From contig CAJOLW010000021.1 of NCBI GenBank assembly GCA_905235525.1, positions 1 through 64,000 of the forward strand: a stretch of DNA of 64,000 nucleotides. The letters run 5' to 3'. Position 1 is the stretch's first letter. The number at the start of each line of letters is the position of its first letter. Under the pieces are notes generated by a model, which was given only the letters and a program-made list of their open reading frames with translations, was not told the origin of the DNA and searched no databases. Positions 54,901 to 64,000 of the stretch are shown here, piece by piece. The DNA is from an uncultured Bacteroidaceae bacterium. GTDB taxonomy: Bacteria > Bacteroidota > Bacteroidia > Bacteroidales > Bacteroidaceae. Made by a program: the position numbers and the translations under genes.

Positions 54901-57444
54901 TTTATTCCCACGAATGGAATTTTGGTTTGAACTTTAGCCGTTTTGTTCCATCGGCAAGAGCCGATTGCTCGGACCATTATGTCTTCCCGACATTCTCCTT
55001 GTCAGGAAAGTCATCTGGTGGAAGAGCATATCACCGTGCCTATGACCAGTTCAGGAGTTTTGAGCATGACCGCTATCTGCGTGTGGGTGGACTTGGAAGT
55101 GGAATGAGGGTGTTGGAGAGTCGGGCGATGGTGGCTGTTGACGAAGATGGTGCCGTGATGGAGGATCAAGCGATGATGCTGTCGAAAAATATGATGAAAG
55201 TAGAGGAAGAGCCAGTAGTGCCAACGGAGGACTTCGACCATGCAACCATTCGTGAGAACTTTGCCGAAACAGCCTTCTTCCTCCCACATTTGGTGTCAGA
55301 CGAAGGGGCATGTGAATATTCAGTTCACGTTGCCTGAATCGCTGACAGAATGGCAATTCATGGGTTTTGCCCATACGAAGGAAGTGGATTATGGCATGCT
55401 GAAAGCAAAGGCGGTGGCAAGAAAGGACTTCATGCTGCGTCCCAACATGCCACGTTTTGTCCGTTGGGGCGACAACGCTGTTGTGGCTTCGTCCATCATC
55501 AACCAGAGCGAGAATGCACTGAATGGTGCTGTGAGAATGCGCTTGATAGACCCTAAGACTGATGCCGTGGTGTTGACGATGGAAAAGGCTTTTGCTGTGG
55601 AGGCAGGCAAGACCATCGGTGTGAATTTCCATTTCGAAGTGAAGGAAGAATGGACTGATCTCGATTGCGAAGTCATTGCCGTTTCTGGAAATGTGAGCGA
55701 TGGCGAGAAAAATCACTTGCCAGTGCTTTCCACGAAGAAGGCAATGGTGGAGGCTGTGCCATATTACATCATGGGTACAGCCAATGGTGCTGAGGTGTCG
55801 AAGACCATGGATTTGACGAAACTCTTCAATGAGAATTCTTCCACAGCCACGAACCGTGTCTTGAAAGTGGAATATACAGATAATCCAGCATGGATGTGCA
55901 TCGAAGCATTGCGTAGTGTGAAGAATCCGGCAGAGGATGACGCCATTGATTTTGCGGCTTCGCTTTATGCCAACACGCGACTGGTGGAACTGATGCAGAC
56001 CTTTCCTGTGATGGAGAAACATGAGAATCGTGATGAACTGCAGAAGCGGGTTGATTTGGCAGAGACAAAATTGACGGGCTTGCAGAACAGCGATGGTGGC
56101 TGGAGTTGGTTCAAGGGGATGAAGAGCAGTTTCTACACGACACTGGCTGTCTGTGAACAATTGGCAAAACTGCCGAATCCGAATGAGAAGGTGAAGCAGA
56201 TGCTGATGGAAGGAATGAAGTACCTTGATCAGTACGAATTGAATTCTTACCTTGCTGCAAAGAAGAGAAAGGTGAAGATTTGGCCGTATGACAGCGATAT
56301 CCGCTATCTCTATGTGTCTGCACAGATGCCAGACAGGGTGGTGAGTGCTGACGTCAAGAAAATGCGTGATGAGTATTTGAAGAAGGTAGAGAAGGCACCA
56401 CGTGACCTGACCATCTACGGTGCAGCGAATACAGCCTACACTTTGAGAGCATTTGGACGTGTGAAGTCGGCAGACAAGTTCGTTGACTTCTTGAAGGATT
56501 ACACTGTAGAGAAATCTGGTCAGGGTCGTTTCTATGCGACAGACGCCGCTTACTATTCTTGGATGGACTATCGTATTCCTACTCAGGTGGCAGCCATGAA
56601 AGCCATCTGGCAGAAGGATAAGAAAGATGCCATACTGAACGACATGCAGTTGTGGCTCATCTCGCAGAAGCAAGTGCAGAAGTGGGACAACCCGATGAAC
56701 ACGATTGATGTGGCTGACTTCCTCTTACGGGTGTCATCAACGGAGACTTTCCACGAGAGCAAGAAACCTGTCTTGGTGGTGGATGGTACGGAACTGAAAG
56801 AGATGGACTATGGTACAATCAACACCGAACGTGATGAGTTGGAGGGCCGTGAAGCCAACCTCATTCTCGAAGGCAATGTGTTGGCAGATGTGCCAGAGGA
56901 GATGTTGAAGGAGGGTGTGCATCAACTCGAAGTGAAGAAGCAGACTCCGAGTGTCTCATGGGGTTCGGCATACGCCACTTTCCTTGAGGACGTGGGTAGT
57001 CTGAAACTCTATGCCACTAACGAACTGAAGATTGAACGCAAACTGTATGTGCAGAATGCTGGCAGCAACAAGTGGGTGGACTTTGATCCTAACCAGCCTC
57101 TGAGAGTGGGGGACAAGTTGCGGATTCGCCACCTCATCACAGCCGACCGTGACATGGATTTCGTGCGTGTGTCGGCACAGCATCCAGCATGTCTCGAACC
57201 GCTCAGACAGTTGTCGGGCTATCAGAACATGGGTGGCAGAGGTTGCTATCTGTCCATTCATGATTCCCATTTCGACATGTTCTTCGATTGGTTCACTCGT
57301 GGCACCTCTACGGTTGACATGGATTATTCAATTGTTCGTGAAGGTTCATACCAAGTGGGTGTGTCCACCGTTGAGTGTGTCTATGCCAAGCAGTTTGGTG
57401 GACATACGGAGGGTATGAAGGTGAATGTGAAGAGTGAAAAGTAA
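51990..57444 (+). pseudogene. Alpha-2-macroglobulin family protein, broken by a one-base frameshift
   Basis: Large envelope protein of the bacterial macroglobulin type, thought to trap proteases or support the envelope. Frame one (51990-55337) has an N-terminal anchor-like segment (about 8-22), the helical start, the MG2 domain (DRSIYRPGQKVMGSVVLYTQ) and further MG domains. Frame two (entered near 55305) continues GHVNIQFTLPESLTEWQFMG and runs through the A2M and helical terpenoid-cyclase-like part (NSDGGWSWFKGM) to 57444. The break is in a GGGG run at 55305-55308; one G fewer gives 1817 residues. No thioester CxEQ motif is seen at the expected place (NPAWMCIEAL), as in thioester-less members. 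Confidence 0.86.
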
Positions 57445-57453
57445 AAAGTAAAC
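57426..57453 (+). repeat. Heptamer array across the macroglobulin stop codon
   Basis: Four 7-mers TGTGAAG, AGTGAAA, AGTAAAA, AGTAAAC. The stop codon TAA at 57442-57444 is inside it, so the last residues (VKSEK) are repeat-encoded. Confidence 0.8.
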
Positions 57454-57473
57454 AAACACGATAAATACATGTA

Positions 57474-60023
57474 ATGATGAAACAAAAGAAGTTTTTTACC
57501 CTTATTTTTGCGGCCCTGTTGCTGATGATGGGGACAGGTGCCAGCGCACAAAAAGAGTATGCCATCACGGTGGAGAGCAAGAAGCCTGCTGGCATCATTG
57601 ATGAGATGCTCTATGGACAACTCTTTGAGCACATTTATTTCAGTGCCAACAATGGTGTGTGGCAAGAACTCATACAGGAGCGTTCGTTTGAGCCAGAACA
57701 GTATCCCGGTATTCATCCACGTGACGGATACTTTGACGGATGGTATATGGACGATGACATGGTGCTGCATTCGCCCACTCGTTATGAACAACCCCTCAAG
57801 ATTGACAGCCTCAACACTTGTGACTTTGACCTGACGATGGATGTGAATTGGCGGTCGTACAAGTTGGCGCGACGTAGTTGGAGTGGGGGATTGATGGACA
57901 TTCGTTTCGCTGTCCGCAACAAGAAGGACGGCTCTCCTTATTATGTCCGCATTCATGACCCGTATTATGAGGGTCGCACTTTCACCCCAGCACAGACCCA
58001 GTCGCAGATTGACGCTGCTAACGAGGCTGCCGCACGTGCCGCGCTTCAGCAGCAGAGTTCCACTGCCGATTTTTCCATTTGCCAGATGGAAGTGCGTGAG
58101 TCACAAGGCTTCGGAGGACGCCCTGGTCGCCGCATGAATACACTCACGCCTTTGGCTTCGGCTCCTGCCGGCAAAGAGCAGGTGAACGAGGAACAGCAGT
58201 GGCACAAACTGCGTGTGGAAAGTCGTGGCAGCAAAATGACGGTCTATTGGGACGGCAAGGAGGTGGTGAGTTATGACGGTTTGGAGAAGGCTGACCGCAA
58301 CTTCGTGACGTTCTGGGTCAATTATACCGAAGCCACATACCGCAACATCAAATTGACAGCAACAGATGGCAAGGTGCTGTTTGAAGGCACTCCTGGTGAT
58401 GTCAAGATTCCTGCTGTAGCGCAGCAATGGACAGCATTCGGCGAGGGTGGAAAGTATCGTCTGATCAAGGATGATGCCATCAACATGCGCTATTCACAAG
58501 AGATTGCAGCAGGAAAGGTGGAGGCTGGCATTTTCCAAGGGCCACAAAATATCCTGTCTGGCGAAAAGTATGTGGGGTCCATCTATGCAAAGGGCAAGGG
58601 AGAACTTGTTGTGGGACTTCGGAATACGAAAGGTGAGTTCGTGGCACGGAAGTCACTTGGCAAGGTGGGCAAGGAATGGCAGAAATATGCGTTCACGCTT
58701 GAACCTCAGGTGAATTGCGACGGCGATTTCGCCATCGTCGTGAAAGATGGTACGGTGCAGGTGGATATGGTGACCATGACCACTCAGACGGGTAAGAATC
58801 TGGGCGGTTTCCGTCCTGACATCTTGCAGGCTGTGAAGGAACTGCATCCTACCTGCTTGCGTTGGCCAGGTGGTGGATATGTGGCGCAGTATGATTGGAA
58901 GTGGGGCATCGGTCCGCAAGAGAACCGTGAGCGCTGGGCACATTGGATGTGGATGGACTATGACCAGAATTGTTTTGGTACCGATGAGTTCATCCGTTTC
59001 TGCCGTGAGGTGAATTCGGAACCTGTCATCGTGGTGAGCGTTAAGTTTGAACGTCCTGCCGATGAGTATGACAGCATTCTTCAGGATGCACTGCACTGGT
59101 TGCGTTACTGCAATGCTCCTGCCACTGACGAATGGGGCGCCAAGCGTGCTGCCAACGGACATCCAGAACCTTACAACGTGAAGTATTGGGAAATTGACAA
59201 TGAGATGTGGGAGATGGGCATTGACCGCTATGAGAAGTGTGTGCGTGATTTCAGCGAAGCGATGCGCAAGATTGATCCATCCATCAAGATTATTGCTTGT
59301 GGTGGATTCCAAGAGGATGAGCAATTTATCAAGCGTAGCGGTAAGTATTTTGACTATCTGAGTCTGCACCACTATGAGCAGCAGGGTGGTTATGCGACTG
59401 GTCCTGTACGTCTGGGACAACAGTACGACCGCTATGCGAAGATGATTGCCGATGGTCCTAACCCGAACATCAAGTTGTTCATCTCAGAGTGGAACCTGAA
59501 CAGCATTGATTGGAGAACAGGTTTGTTTGCAGGTGGATTCCTCAACATGTGTGAATCCCGCGATGTGGTGGCGATGGGTGCTGCAGCATTGTTCATACGT
59601 CGTACTGATGCGCCTGACTGGAACAACGCCTTCATCAACTTTGACTATAAGGATTTGTTTAAGGCTCCCAACTGCCAAGTGACGGAACTTTGGTATGACC
59701 ATTTCTCGAAGTACCGTTTGGCATTCAGTGGCGAAACAGGAGATGTCAGCGTGAGCACCACCATGTCTGAGAATGGTGCTGAGGTGATTGTGAAAGTGGT
59801 GAACCCTACCGAGGAACCTGCAACCTTACGTGTCAAAGGAGATTGGACAAGTGTGTCAGGTGCCAAATTCGAGTATTATGCTCCAGGTTCCCTAACCGTG
59901 GCAAACAGCATGGAGAACAAGAATGCTGTAGCACTCAAGAAAACGAATGCTAAGATTGAAGGAAACGATGTTCTGCTCTCTGTTCCCGCTTTATCGGCAG
60001 GTGTGCTGACTATTACGAAGTAG
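57474..60023 (+). CDS. Secreted GH51 alpha-L-arabinofuranosidase
   Basis: 849 residues; signal peptide about 1-25 (ending GASAQ). Releases arabinofuranose from arabinan, arabinoxylan or pectin side chains. N-terminal GH51 start (LYGQLFEHIYFSANNG), then an inserted lectin-like/DUF1080-like module at about 170-305 (WHKLRVESRGSKMTVYWDG) and a carbohydrate-binding-like segment at 315-435, before the TIM barrel. Catalytic acid/base is Glu577 (EIDNEMWE) and nucleophile Glu672 (LFISEWN). A beta-sandwich ends the protein. It begins 29 nt after the macroglobulin gene with no promoter between. Confidence 0.92.
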   Translation: MMKQKKFFTLIFAALLLMMGTGASAQKEYAITVESKKPAGIIDEMLYGQLFEHIYFSANNGVWQELIQERSFEPEQYPGIHPRDGYFDGWYMDDDMVLHSPTRYEQPLKIDSLNTCDFDLTMDVNWRSYKLARRSWSGGLMDIRFAVRNKKDGSPYYVRIHDPYYEGRTFTPAQTQSQIDAANEAAARAALQQQSSTADFSICQMEVRESQGFGGRPGRRMNTLTPLASAPAGKEQVNEEQQWHKLRVESRGSKMTVYWDGKEVVSYDGLEKADRNFVTFWVNYTEATYRNIKLTATDGKVLFEGTPGDVKIPAVAQQWTAFGEGGKYRLIKDDAINMRYSQEIAAGKVEAGIFQGPQNILSGEKYVGSIYAKGKGELVVGLRNTKGEFVARKSLGKVGKEWQKYAFTLEPQVNCDGDFAIVVKDGTVQVDMVTMTTQTGKNLGGFRPDILQAVKELHPTCLRWPGGGYVAQYDWKWGIGPQENRERWAHWMWMDYDQNCFGTDEFIRFCREVNSEPVIVVSVKFERPADEYDSILQDALHWLRYCNAPATDEWGAKRAANGHPEPYNVKYWEIDNEMWEMGIDRYEKCVRDFSEAMRKIDPSIKIIACGGFQEDEQFIKRSGKYFDYLSLHHYEQQGGYATGPVRLGQQYDRYAKMIADGPNPNIKLFISEWNLNSIDWRTGLFAGGFLNMCESRDVVAMGAAALFIRRTDAPDWNNAFINFDYKDLFKAPNCQVTELWYDHFSKYRLAFSGETGDVSVSTTMSENGAEVIVKVVNPTEEPATLRVKGDWTSVSGAKFEYYAPGSLTVANSMENKNAVALKKTNAKIEGNDVLLSVPALSAGVLTITK

Positions 60024-60030
60024 TAGGCAT

Positions 60031-60060
60031 CTCCCTTTTATAAAGGAGTTTCCTTTTTTC
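60031..60060 (+). terminator. Probable terminator after the GH51 gene
   Basis: CTCC pairs with GGAG around a TTT/AAA inner stem with one bulged C, followed by TTTCCTTTTTT. Weaker than the others in the window. Confidence 0.6.
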
Positions 60061-60071
60061 CGCTTTTTATG

Positions 60072-60136
60072 TCGTACCCCTCGGGTACACCCTGCCGTAC
60101 CCTTCGACTACGGCAGGGTGTACCCGAGGGGTACGA
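60072..60136. repeat. 28-bp perfect inverted repeat between convergent genes
   Basis: Arms 60072-60099 and 60109-60136 are exact reverse complements with a 9-nt loop (CCCTTCGAC). The arm contains its own smaller palindrome GTACCC-CTC-GGGTAC. GC-rich; no T-run on either side, so it is not a standard terminator, though it may block transcription from both directions. Confidence 0.92.
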
Positions 60137-60155
60137 TTCTGAGAAAGCAACAACA

Positions 60156-60623
60156 TTAGACCATTTCCAACTCATTCAGCAGTCCTTCGCATGCATCCTC
60201 CAGTATGTCAATCACATTCTCGAACCCTTGGTCACCTCCATAGTAGGGGTCGGGCACATGGTCGATGACGTGTGTTTGGCAGTAGTCTGTCATGCGTACT
60301 ATCTTCGTCTCTGCCTCAGTGGTAGGAGCCAACCGATGCAACCTGTCCCAGTTGCTGTCATCCATGCCCACAATCAGGTCAAAAAGATCGAAATCAATCT
60401 CTCGAACAGGTCGCGAGATGTGTGTCAAGAGGTAGCCATGTCTTTTGGCATGAAACTTCATTCTTGAATCAGCCCCTTCACCTTCATGATAACGAATCAA
60501 TCCTGCCGAATCAATCTCGTATTCATTCTCCAAACCTCTCTCCTTCACCAACTTCCGCATTACAGCCTCTGCCATAGGAGACCGGCAAATGTTACCGAGG
60601 CACACAAACAATATTTTCTTCAT
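60156..60623 (-). CDS. Low-molecular-weight protein-tyrosine phosphatase
   Basis: 155 residues, the usual size. The P-loop CLGNICRS gives catalytic Cys8 and Arg14; the general acid is in DPYYGG near residue 124. Cytoplasmic; in related bacteria such enzymes act on tyrosine kinases of capsule synthesis, but no kinase is encoded nearby. It starts just beyond the panD terminator and has no clear promoter of its own. Confidence 0.93.
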   Translation of the reverse strand: MKKILFVCLGNICRSPMAEAVMRKLVKERGLENEYEIDSAGLIRYHEGEGADSRMKFHAKRHGYLLTHISRPVREIDFDLFDLIVGMDDSNWDRLHRLAPTTEAETKIVRMTDYCQTHVIDHVPDPYYGGDQGFENVIDILEDACEGLLNELEMV

Positions 60624-60656
60624 TCCTTATTAAATTTCTGTACTTTGACAAGACTA

Positions 60657-60688
60657 AAAATCCTGTGAGTTGGTGCTCACAGGATTTT
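60657..60688 (-). terminator. panD terminator overlapping its stop codon
   Basis: 13-bp stem (60657-60669 with 60676-60688) and a 6-nt loop, followed on the minus strand by TTTTTAG. The right arm contains the panD stop codon (60677-60679), so the last codons form part of the hairpin. Confidence 0.85.
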
Positions 60689-61027
60689 ATTGGTATTTTG
60701 GTCGGGGAAAGCCACCTTGGGTCGGAAGGTCTTGGCTTCCTCAAAGTCCATGAGAGCATAGGACATGATGATAACGATGTCGCCCACTTGTACCTTGCGT
60801 GCGGCAGCACCGTTAAGGCAGACGCAGCCACTGCCGCGTTCACCGCTGATGACATAAGTGTCGAAACGCTCGCCATTGTTGTTGTTGACGATATAGACAC
60901 GTTCGCCAGCAATGATGCCGACGGCATCCATCAGGTCTTCGTCGATGGTGATGCTGCCCATGTAGTTGAGGTTGGCTTCCGTCACCTTCACGCAATGCAA
61001 CTTCGATTTCAGTACTTCAATCTGCAT
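60677..61027 (-). CDS. panD: Aspartate 1-decarboxylase
   Basis: Makes beta-alanine for pantothenate. 116 residues; the self-processing site is Gly24-Ser25 in YMGSITID, giving the pyruvoyl cofactor. Other conserved parts are [18 protein letters not shown] and [13 protein letters not shown]. It begins 3 nt after the panC stop, so the two are one operon. Its end is embedded in a terminator hairpin. Confidence 0.96.
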   Translation of the reverse strand: MQIEVLKSKLHCVKVTEANLNYMGSITIDEDLMDAVGIIAGERVYIVNNNNGERFDTYVISGERGSGCVCLNGAAARKVQVGDIVIIMSYALMDFEEAKTFRPKVAFPDQNTNKIL

Positions 61028-61030
61028 CTC

Positions 61031-61900
61031 TTACTTATAATTGATATTGTCGATGAGTCGGATAGGGGTAGCACCGCAGAAGACAGTGATGCAGCCCTGA
61101 ACATGTTCGGCATCGTCCCACGAAGAGACGCTTTCGAGTGTCAAGGCATTCACAATGTCGTAATACTGTACTTCAAGTCCCGCCACTGCATTGATTTTGT
61201 CAATAGCATATTGTTTGGTCTCTTCCACAGTGTGAGTCTTACTGTATTTCACACTTGCTTTCAGTGCCTTGTAGATGTTGGGCGCAATGGCACGTTCGTT
61301 GTCAGTCAGGAGCGTGTTACGGCTGGAAAGAGCGAGACCATCTTCTTCACGTACGATAGGGCAAGGACAAATCTCGAGACGTTTTGCCCATACTGCATCC
61401 TTTGATACATAGTCAGCCACCATTGCCTTGATGACAGCAATCTGCTGGAAATCCTTCTCGCCGAAATAAGCACGATCTGGTTCAACAAACATGAAAAGTT
61501 TGCTCACAATCTGACACACACCATTGAAGTGTCCTGGACGGAATGCACCTTCCATCACCGTGTCGGTGGGAGGATAAGAGAATGAACGGGTGTCGGGTTC
61601 AGGATAAACCTCCTCTACCGATGGGGCAAACACATAAGTGGTTCCAATGCTTTCGAGCAGTTGGCAGTCAGCATCGAGTGTGCGGGGGTATGCTTGCAGG
61701 TCTTTCTTGTCGTTGAATTGGGTTGGGTTGACAAAAACACTCACCACTGTGGCATCGTTCTCTTTTACACTACGATTTACGAGTGATGCATGTCCAGCAT
61801 GGAGCGCACCCATCGTTGGTACAAGTCCAACGGTCTTGTTATCACTTCTCAGGGCAGAAACCTTGGCCTTGAGTTCCTTTACTGAATTGATAATTTCCAT
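61031..61900 (-). CDS. panC: Pantothenate synthetase
   Basis: Joins pantoate and beta-alanine with ATP. 289 residues. [14 protein letters not shown] holds the HIGH-like nucleotide motif; [17 protein letters not shown] and ALSSRN are family motifs. It works with the product of panD downstream; panB is not in the window. Confidence 0.96.
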   Translation of the reverse strand: MEIINSVKELKAKVSALRSDNKTVGLVPTMGALHAGHASLVNRSVKENDATVVSVFVNPTQFNDKKDLQAYPRTLDADCQLLESIGTTYVFAPSVEEVYPEPDTRSFSYPPTDTVMEGAFRPGHFNGVCQIVSKLFMFVEPDRAYFGEKDFQQIAVIKAMVADYVSKDAVWAKRLEICPCPIVREEDGLALSSRNTLLTDNERAIAPNIYKALKASVKYSKTHTVEETKQYAIDKINAVAGLEVQYYDIVNALTLESVSSWDDAEHVQGCITVFCGATPIRLIDNINYK

Positions 61901-61946
61901 TTCTTTTGTTTTGAAGACTTTTGGGGTCTTTTTTCAAATGTGGGTG

Positions 61947-61954
61947 CAAAGGTA
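61947..61954 (-). promoter_or_regulatory. -7 element of panC-panD
   Basis: TACCTTTG on the minus strand, 46 nt before the panC start. No clear -33. Confidence 0.55.
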
Positions 61955-62137
61955 GTGAAAACCGAGCGAAGAAAAAAATAAAATGGCTTTTATTTGGTAT
62001 TCCGAGGTGCATCCTACCTTGGAGCATGGCTCAACGGTACGATTAAGTGAGCACAATACAAAGGGAAAAATCCTTTTTTTACTTATATTGTCGAACGTGA
62101 GTACCTTCTACATCGTCAACGGTACGAAATAAGAGTC

Positions 62138-63544
62138 TTATTTCCTCATGACTTTTTGATTGCCTTCAATCACAATGCCGCGTGTAGTGTCAGTAGCCGG
62201 AATGCCACTAAGTGTGTAGGCGCGACTTCCATCCATAGGAATGGTGCGGACTGGAGCGGAAACATTCGTTGCATCATCTTCAATGGCATCATATTCAGCC
62301 ATCGTCTCCGCCATGCGGGCATCAAGGTCGGCAAGGCGGTAGAGTCCGTCAGCGTTGGCAGTCAGTCCTTCCACGGTAACAGGCAAAACCATTGGTGTCA
62401 CATCAAGCGAGAGTAGGGTGCGGTTCTGCAACTGACTGACGGCTTGATAGACCAGATTGATGGCAACATAATTATCTGTTCCGTCGTTCCACTTCTCAAA
62501 TACAAGTTTCGAACCAATGGGTGTGTGCAGTTCCAAAGCGTTCTCTGTTTCAGGAAATACGAGACGCAAAGCAGCCCCAATGCTGGCAAGGTTTGAATCG
62601 TGGCCACAGAGGAACATGAACTTACGGTCGGTACGCTGCAATTCTTCACGGATGCGGCTCACCAATGGATGTGCCAAGTTGACGGCAGCCGCATGAGTGG
62701 TGAAGAGCAGTCCGTCATAGACCGACTTTACACCGCAAATAGCGCGCCATTGTTCCATTGTCAGTTCATGGTCGAATGCCGTCATGCTTTCGCTTTCATA
62801 ACATTGCAGCACCAGTGCATCAGCCACGCTGTTTGCCAATGTGTATCCTCCTGTCATGCGTGGCTCGTCACCTTTCTCAATCTTAAACTGTGTGTCGTCG
62901 AAGGTGAAGTGAACAGTGTCTCCTTCCAATGCGGCAGGAGATTCCGCCATGTCAAGCACTTGCTCCATCAGCGTCAGTGCGGGTTGCACTGATTGCATCC
63001 ATGCTTGTGGTCCACCGTTGAGAGCCTGTATTTCGCTAAGCACTTTCTGGCGATAGGTGTCGTTCATCTTGGTGAACTTAGGTGTGAAGACAGGATCCAT
63101 CTTGTCCTCAGCCAAGGCATGGGTTATTTCCACGTTGGCAAAAGGGAGAAATCCCGCAGAGAAATACTTTGCAGTGGCAAATGTGCGTTGGCGTGAATTA
63201 GCATAGAAGAGTACTTCTTCTCCTTCGGGACGGTAGTTATCAGGCAATAATCCTTCGCTGACCATCCACTTACGGAAGAATTGACCCATCTCGGTTTCCA
63301 ACACACCACCGCGCAGCGACAATTGGCTGCCTGGTGACGACCACGTGAACCACTGATGTGGTGTGACACGCATGTAAGCCGCACCTCCCGATGATAATGG
63401 TGAACGAATGTTGTGGCGACTCATCACCACGACCTCCTTGAGTTCATACTTCGCCCGAAAGTCATCAGAGCGTTTCGTCTGTGCTTGTGCACCTGTGCCT
63501 CCAACGAGCAGTGCTGCCAGCAGCCAAAGCGTTATCTTTTTCAT
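62138..63544 (-). CDS. Secreted histidine acid phosphatase (phytase / glucose-1-phosphatase type)
   Basis: 468 residues; signal peptide about 1-22 (ending AQAQ). The catalytic motif SRHNIRSP (Arg43, His44, Arg47) and the distal CGHDSN place it in histidine phosphatase branch 2. It removes phosphate from sugar phosphates, phytate or similar periplasmic substrates. No sorting domain for T9SS is visible, so it is probably periplasmic. Single-gene unit between panC and cysK. Confidence 0.92.
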   Translation of the reverse strand: MKKITLWLLAALLVGGTGAQAQTKRSDDFRAKYELKEVVVMSRHNIRSPLSSGGAAYMRVTPHQWFTWSSPGSQLSLRGGVLETEMGQFFRKWMVSEGLLPDNYRPEGEEVLFYANSRQRTFATAKYFSAGFLPFANVEITHALAEDKMDPVFTPKFTKMNDTYRQKVLSEIQALNGGPQAWMQSVQPALTLMEQVLDMAESPAALEGDTVHFTFDDTQFKIEKGDEPRMTGGYTLANSVADALVLQCYESESMTAFDHELTMEQWRAICGVKSVYDGLLFTTHAAAVNLAHPLVSRIREELQRTDRKFMFLCGHDSNLASIGAALRLVFPETENALELHTPIGSKLVFEKWNDGTDNYVAINLVYQAVSQLQNRTLLSLDVTPMVLPVTVEGLTANADGLYRLADLDARMAETMAEYDAIEDDATNVSAPVRTIPMDGSRAYTLSGIPATDTTRGIVIEGNQKVMRK

Positions 63545-63600
63545 TGCTTTTCTTGATTAGATTAATCTGTTTTTGAATATGGAAGTTCTGAATTTGCTTG

Positions 63601-63608
63601 CAAAGGTA
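63601..63608 (-). promoter_or_regulatory. -7 element of the histidine phosphatase gene
   Basis: TACCTTTG on the minus strand, about 57 nt before the start; matches the consensus. It sits close behind the cysK terminator. Confidence 0.55.
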
Positions 63609-63645
63609 CGAAATAAAAGTGAGATGTGAAGAGTAAAGATAAAAA

Positions 63646-63698
63646 AAATGCTACTGCACTTGTACGTCAATGATGGGCGTACTACTGCAGTAGCATTT
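63646..63698 (-). terminator. Terminator of cysK
   Basis: Outer 13-bp stem (63646-63658 with 63686-63698) and an inner 5-bp stem (63662-63666 with 63678-63682), followed on the minus strand by a run of eight T. Strong form. Confidence 0.85.
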
Positions 63699-63719
63699 CA
63701 TTTTATGACTATTTGTTTC

Positions 63720-64000
63720 CTACAAAGGATAATTCTCAAAATCGTAAAGAACGGTTGAAAGGTAACGTTCGCCTGTGTCTGGCAGGAGTGCCACGATGAC
63801 TTTGCCCTTGTTGGAAGGGTCTTTAGCGAGTTCTGTGGCTGCGTAAGCAGAAGCACCAGAAGAGATTCCGACAAGAAGTCCTTCGCTGGCAGCAATCTTA
63901 CGGCTGGTCAGGATGGCTGCATCATTGGGAACCTTGAAAATCTCATCCACCACGGTGCCATCGAAAGTTTTGGGTACAAAGCCTGCACCAATACCTTGAA
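63720..64000 (-). CDS. cysK: Cysteine synthase, C-terminal part (5' end beyond window)
   Basis: O-acetylserine sulfhydrylase, a PLP enzyme making cysteine. The frame is open through the window edge and reads QGIGAGFVPKTFD, VVDEIFKV, then GISSGASAYAATELA (the loop contacting PLP phosphate and the serine near the ring nitrogen) and the ending LPDTGERYLSTVLYDFENYPL split over the last 25 residues. The last ~93 codons are visible; the lysine-bearing half lies outside. Confidence 0.94.
   Translation of the reverse strand, partial: QGIGAGFVPKTFDGTVVDEIFKVPNDAAILTSRKIAASEGLLVGISSGASAYAATELAKDPSNKGKVIVALLPDTGERYLSTVLYDFENYPL

Noticed and set aside
55051..56673. A 540-codon minus-strand frame
   Set aside because: It lies wholly opposite the macroglobulin gene, has no recognisable motif and reflects codon bias of the real strand.
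1..64000. rRNA, tRNA, IS elements, prophage or origin
   Set aside because: The gaps between genes are short and A+T-rich; I found no cloverleaf, rRNA core, transposase, integrase or DnaA-box cluster.

Overview
The window reads as chromosomal DNA of a Bacteroidales bacterium, most likely Prevotella or a close relative. The evidence is: -33/-7 promoters of the Bacteroidetes type (TTTG, about 20 nt, TAnnTTTG) before many genes; a short single primary sigma factor; secreted proteins ending in type IX secretion (T9SS) sorting domains; SusC/D-free but glycan-oriented gene content; and 7-nt-periodic spacer DNA ahead of several start codons. I see no rRNA, tRNA, CRISPR, IS transposase or prophage genes. 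Most genes are ordinary chromosomal ones; the accessory interest lies in secreted proteins, signalling and small repeats.

Layout. 1-6.5 kb: tail of an unknown gene, then a minus-strand glmS-carA-carB operon (glutamine-dependent amino-sugar and carbamoyl-phosphate synthesis). 6.7-20.3 kb: two large secreted CotH-kinase/lamin-tail proteins, a secreted T9SS-tagged tyrosine phosphatase lying between them, galE, and a DUF4421 envelope protein. 20.3-21.8 kb: a Gfo/Idh/MocA oxidoreductase and a regulatory gap with a 23-bp phased repeat. 21.8-34.4 kb: a long plus-strand run: tex, rlmD, an RluD-type pseudouridine synthase, rpoD, then a small secreted protein, a C11 (clostripain) lipoprotein, an HprK/PEPCK-like kinase, an S26-like peptidase and a PqqD-like protein (a possible uncharacterised peptide-modification or secretion module), then ung, an exported phospholipase-D protein and a GHL10-type glycosidase. 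34.5-36.8 kb: divergent N-carbamoylputrescine amidase and MATE exporter. 37-44.4 kb: one 1530-codon reading frame holding two complete sensor histidine kinases head to tail, followed by a Na+/solute symporter and a solitary cytosine-5 DNA methyltransferase. 44.4-48.1 kb: DUF5715 protein and malQ. 48.3-51.9 kb: a GHMP sugar kinase, nucleotidyltransferase and UDP-glucuronate epimerase that fit a galacturonate-to-UDP-galacturonate salvage route, interrupted by a four-helix-bundle gene bordered by inverted 7-mer arrays. 52-60 kb: alpha-2-macroglobulin and GH51 arabinofuranosidase. 60-64 kb: low-molecular-weight tyrosine phosphatase, panC-panD, a histidine acid phosphatase and the 3' part of cysK.

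Four otherwise intact genes (glmS, rlmD, malQ, the alpha-2-macroglobulin) are each broken by a one-base frameshift. Because at least glmS should be needed by the cell and each protein continues perfectly in the neighbouring frame, sequence or assembly errors are the likeliest cause, and the same doubt applies to the fused double kinase.
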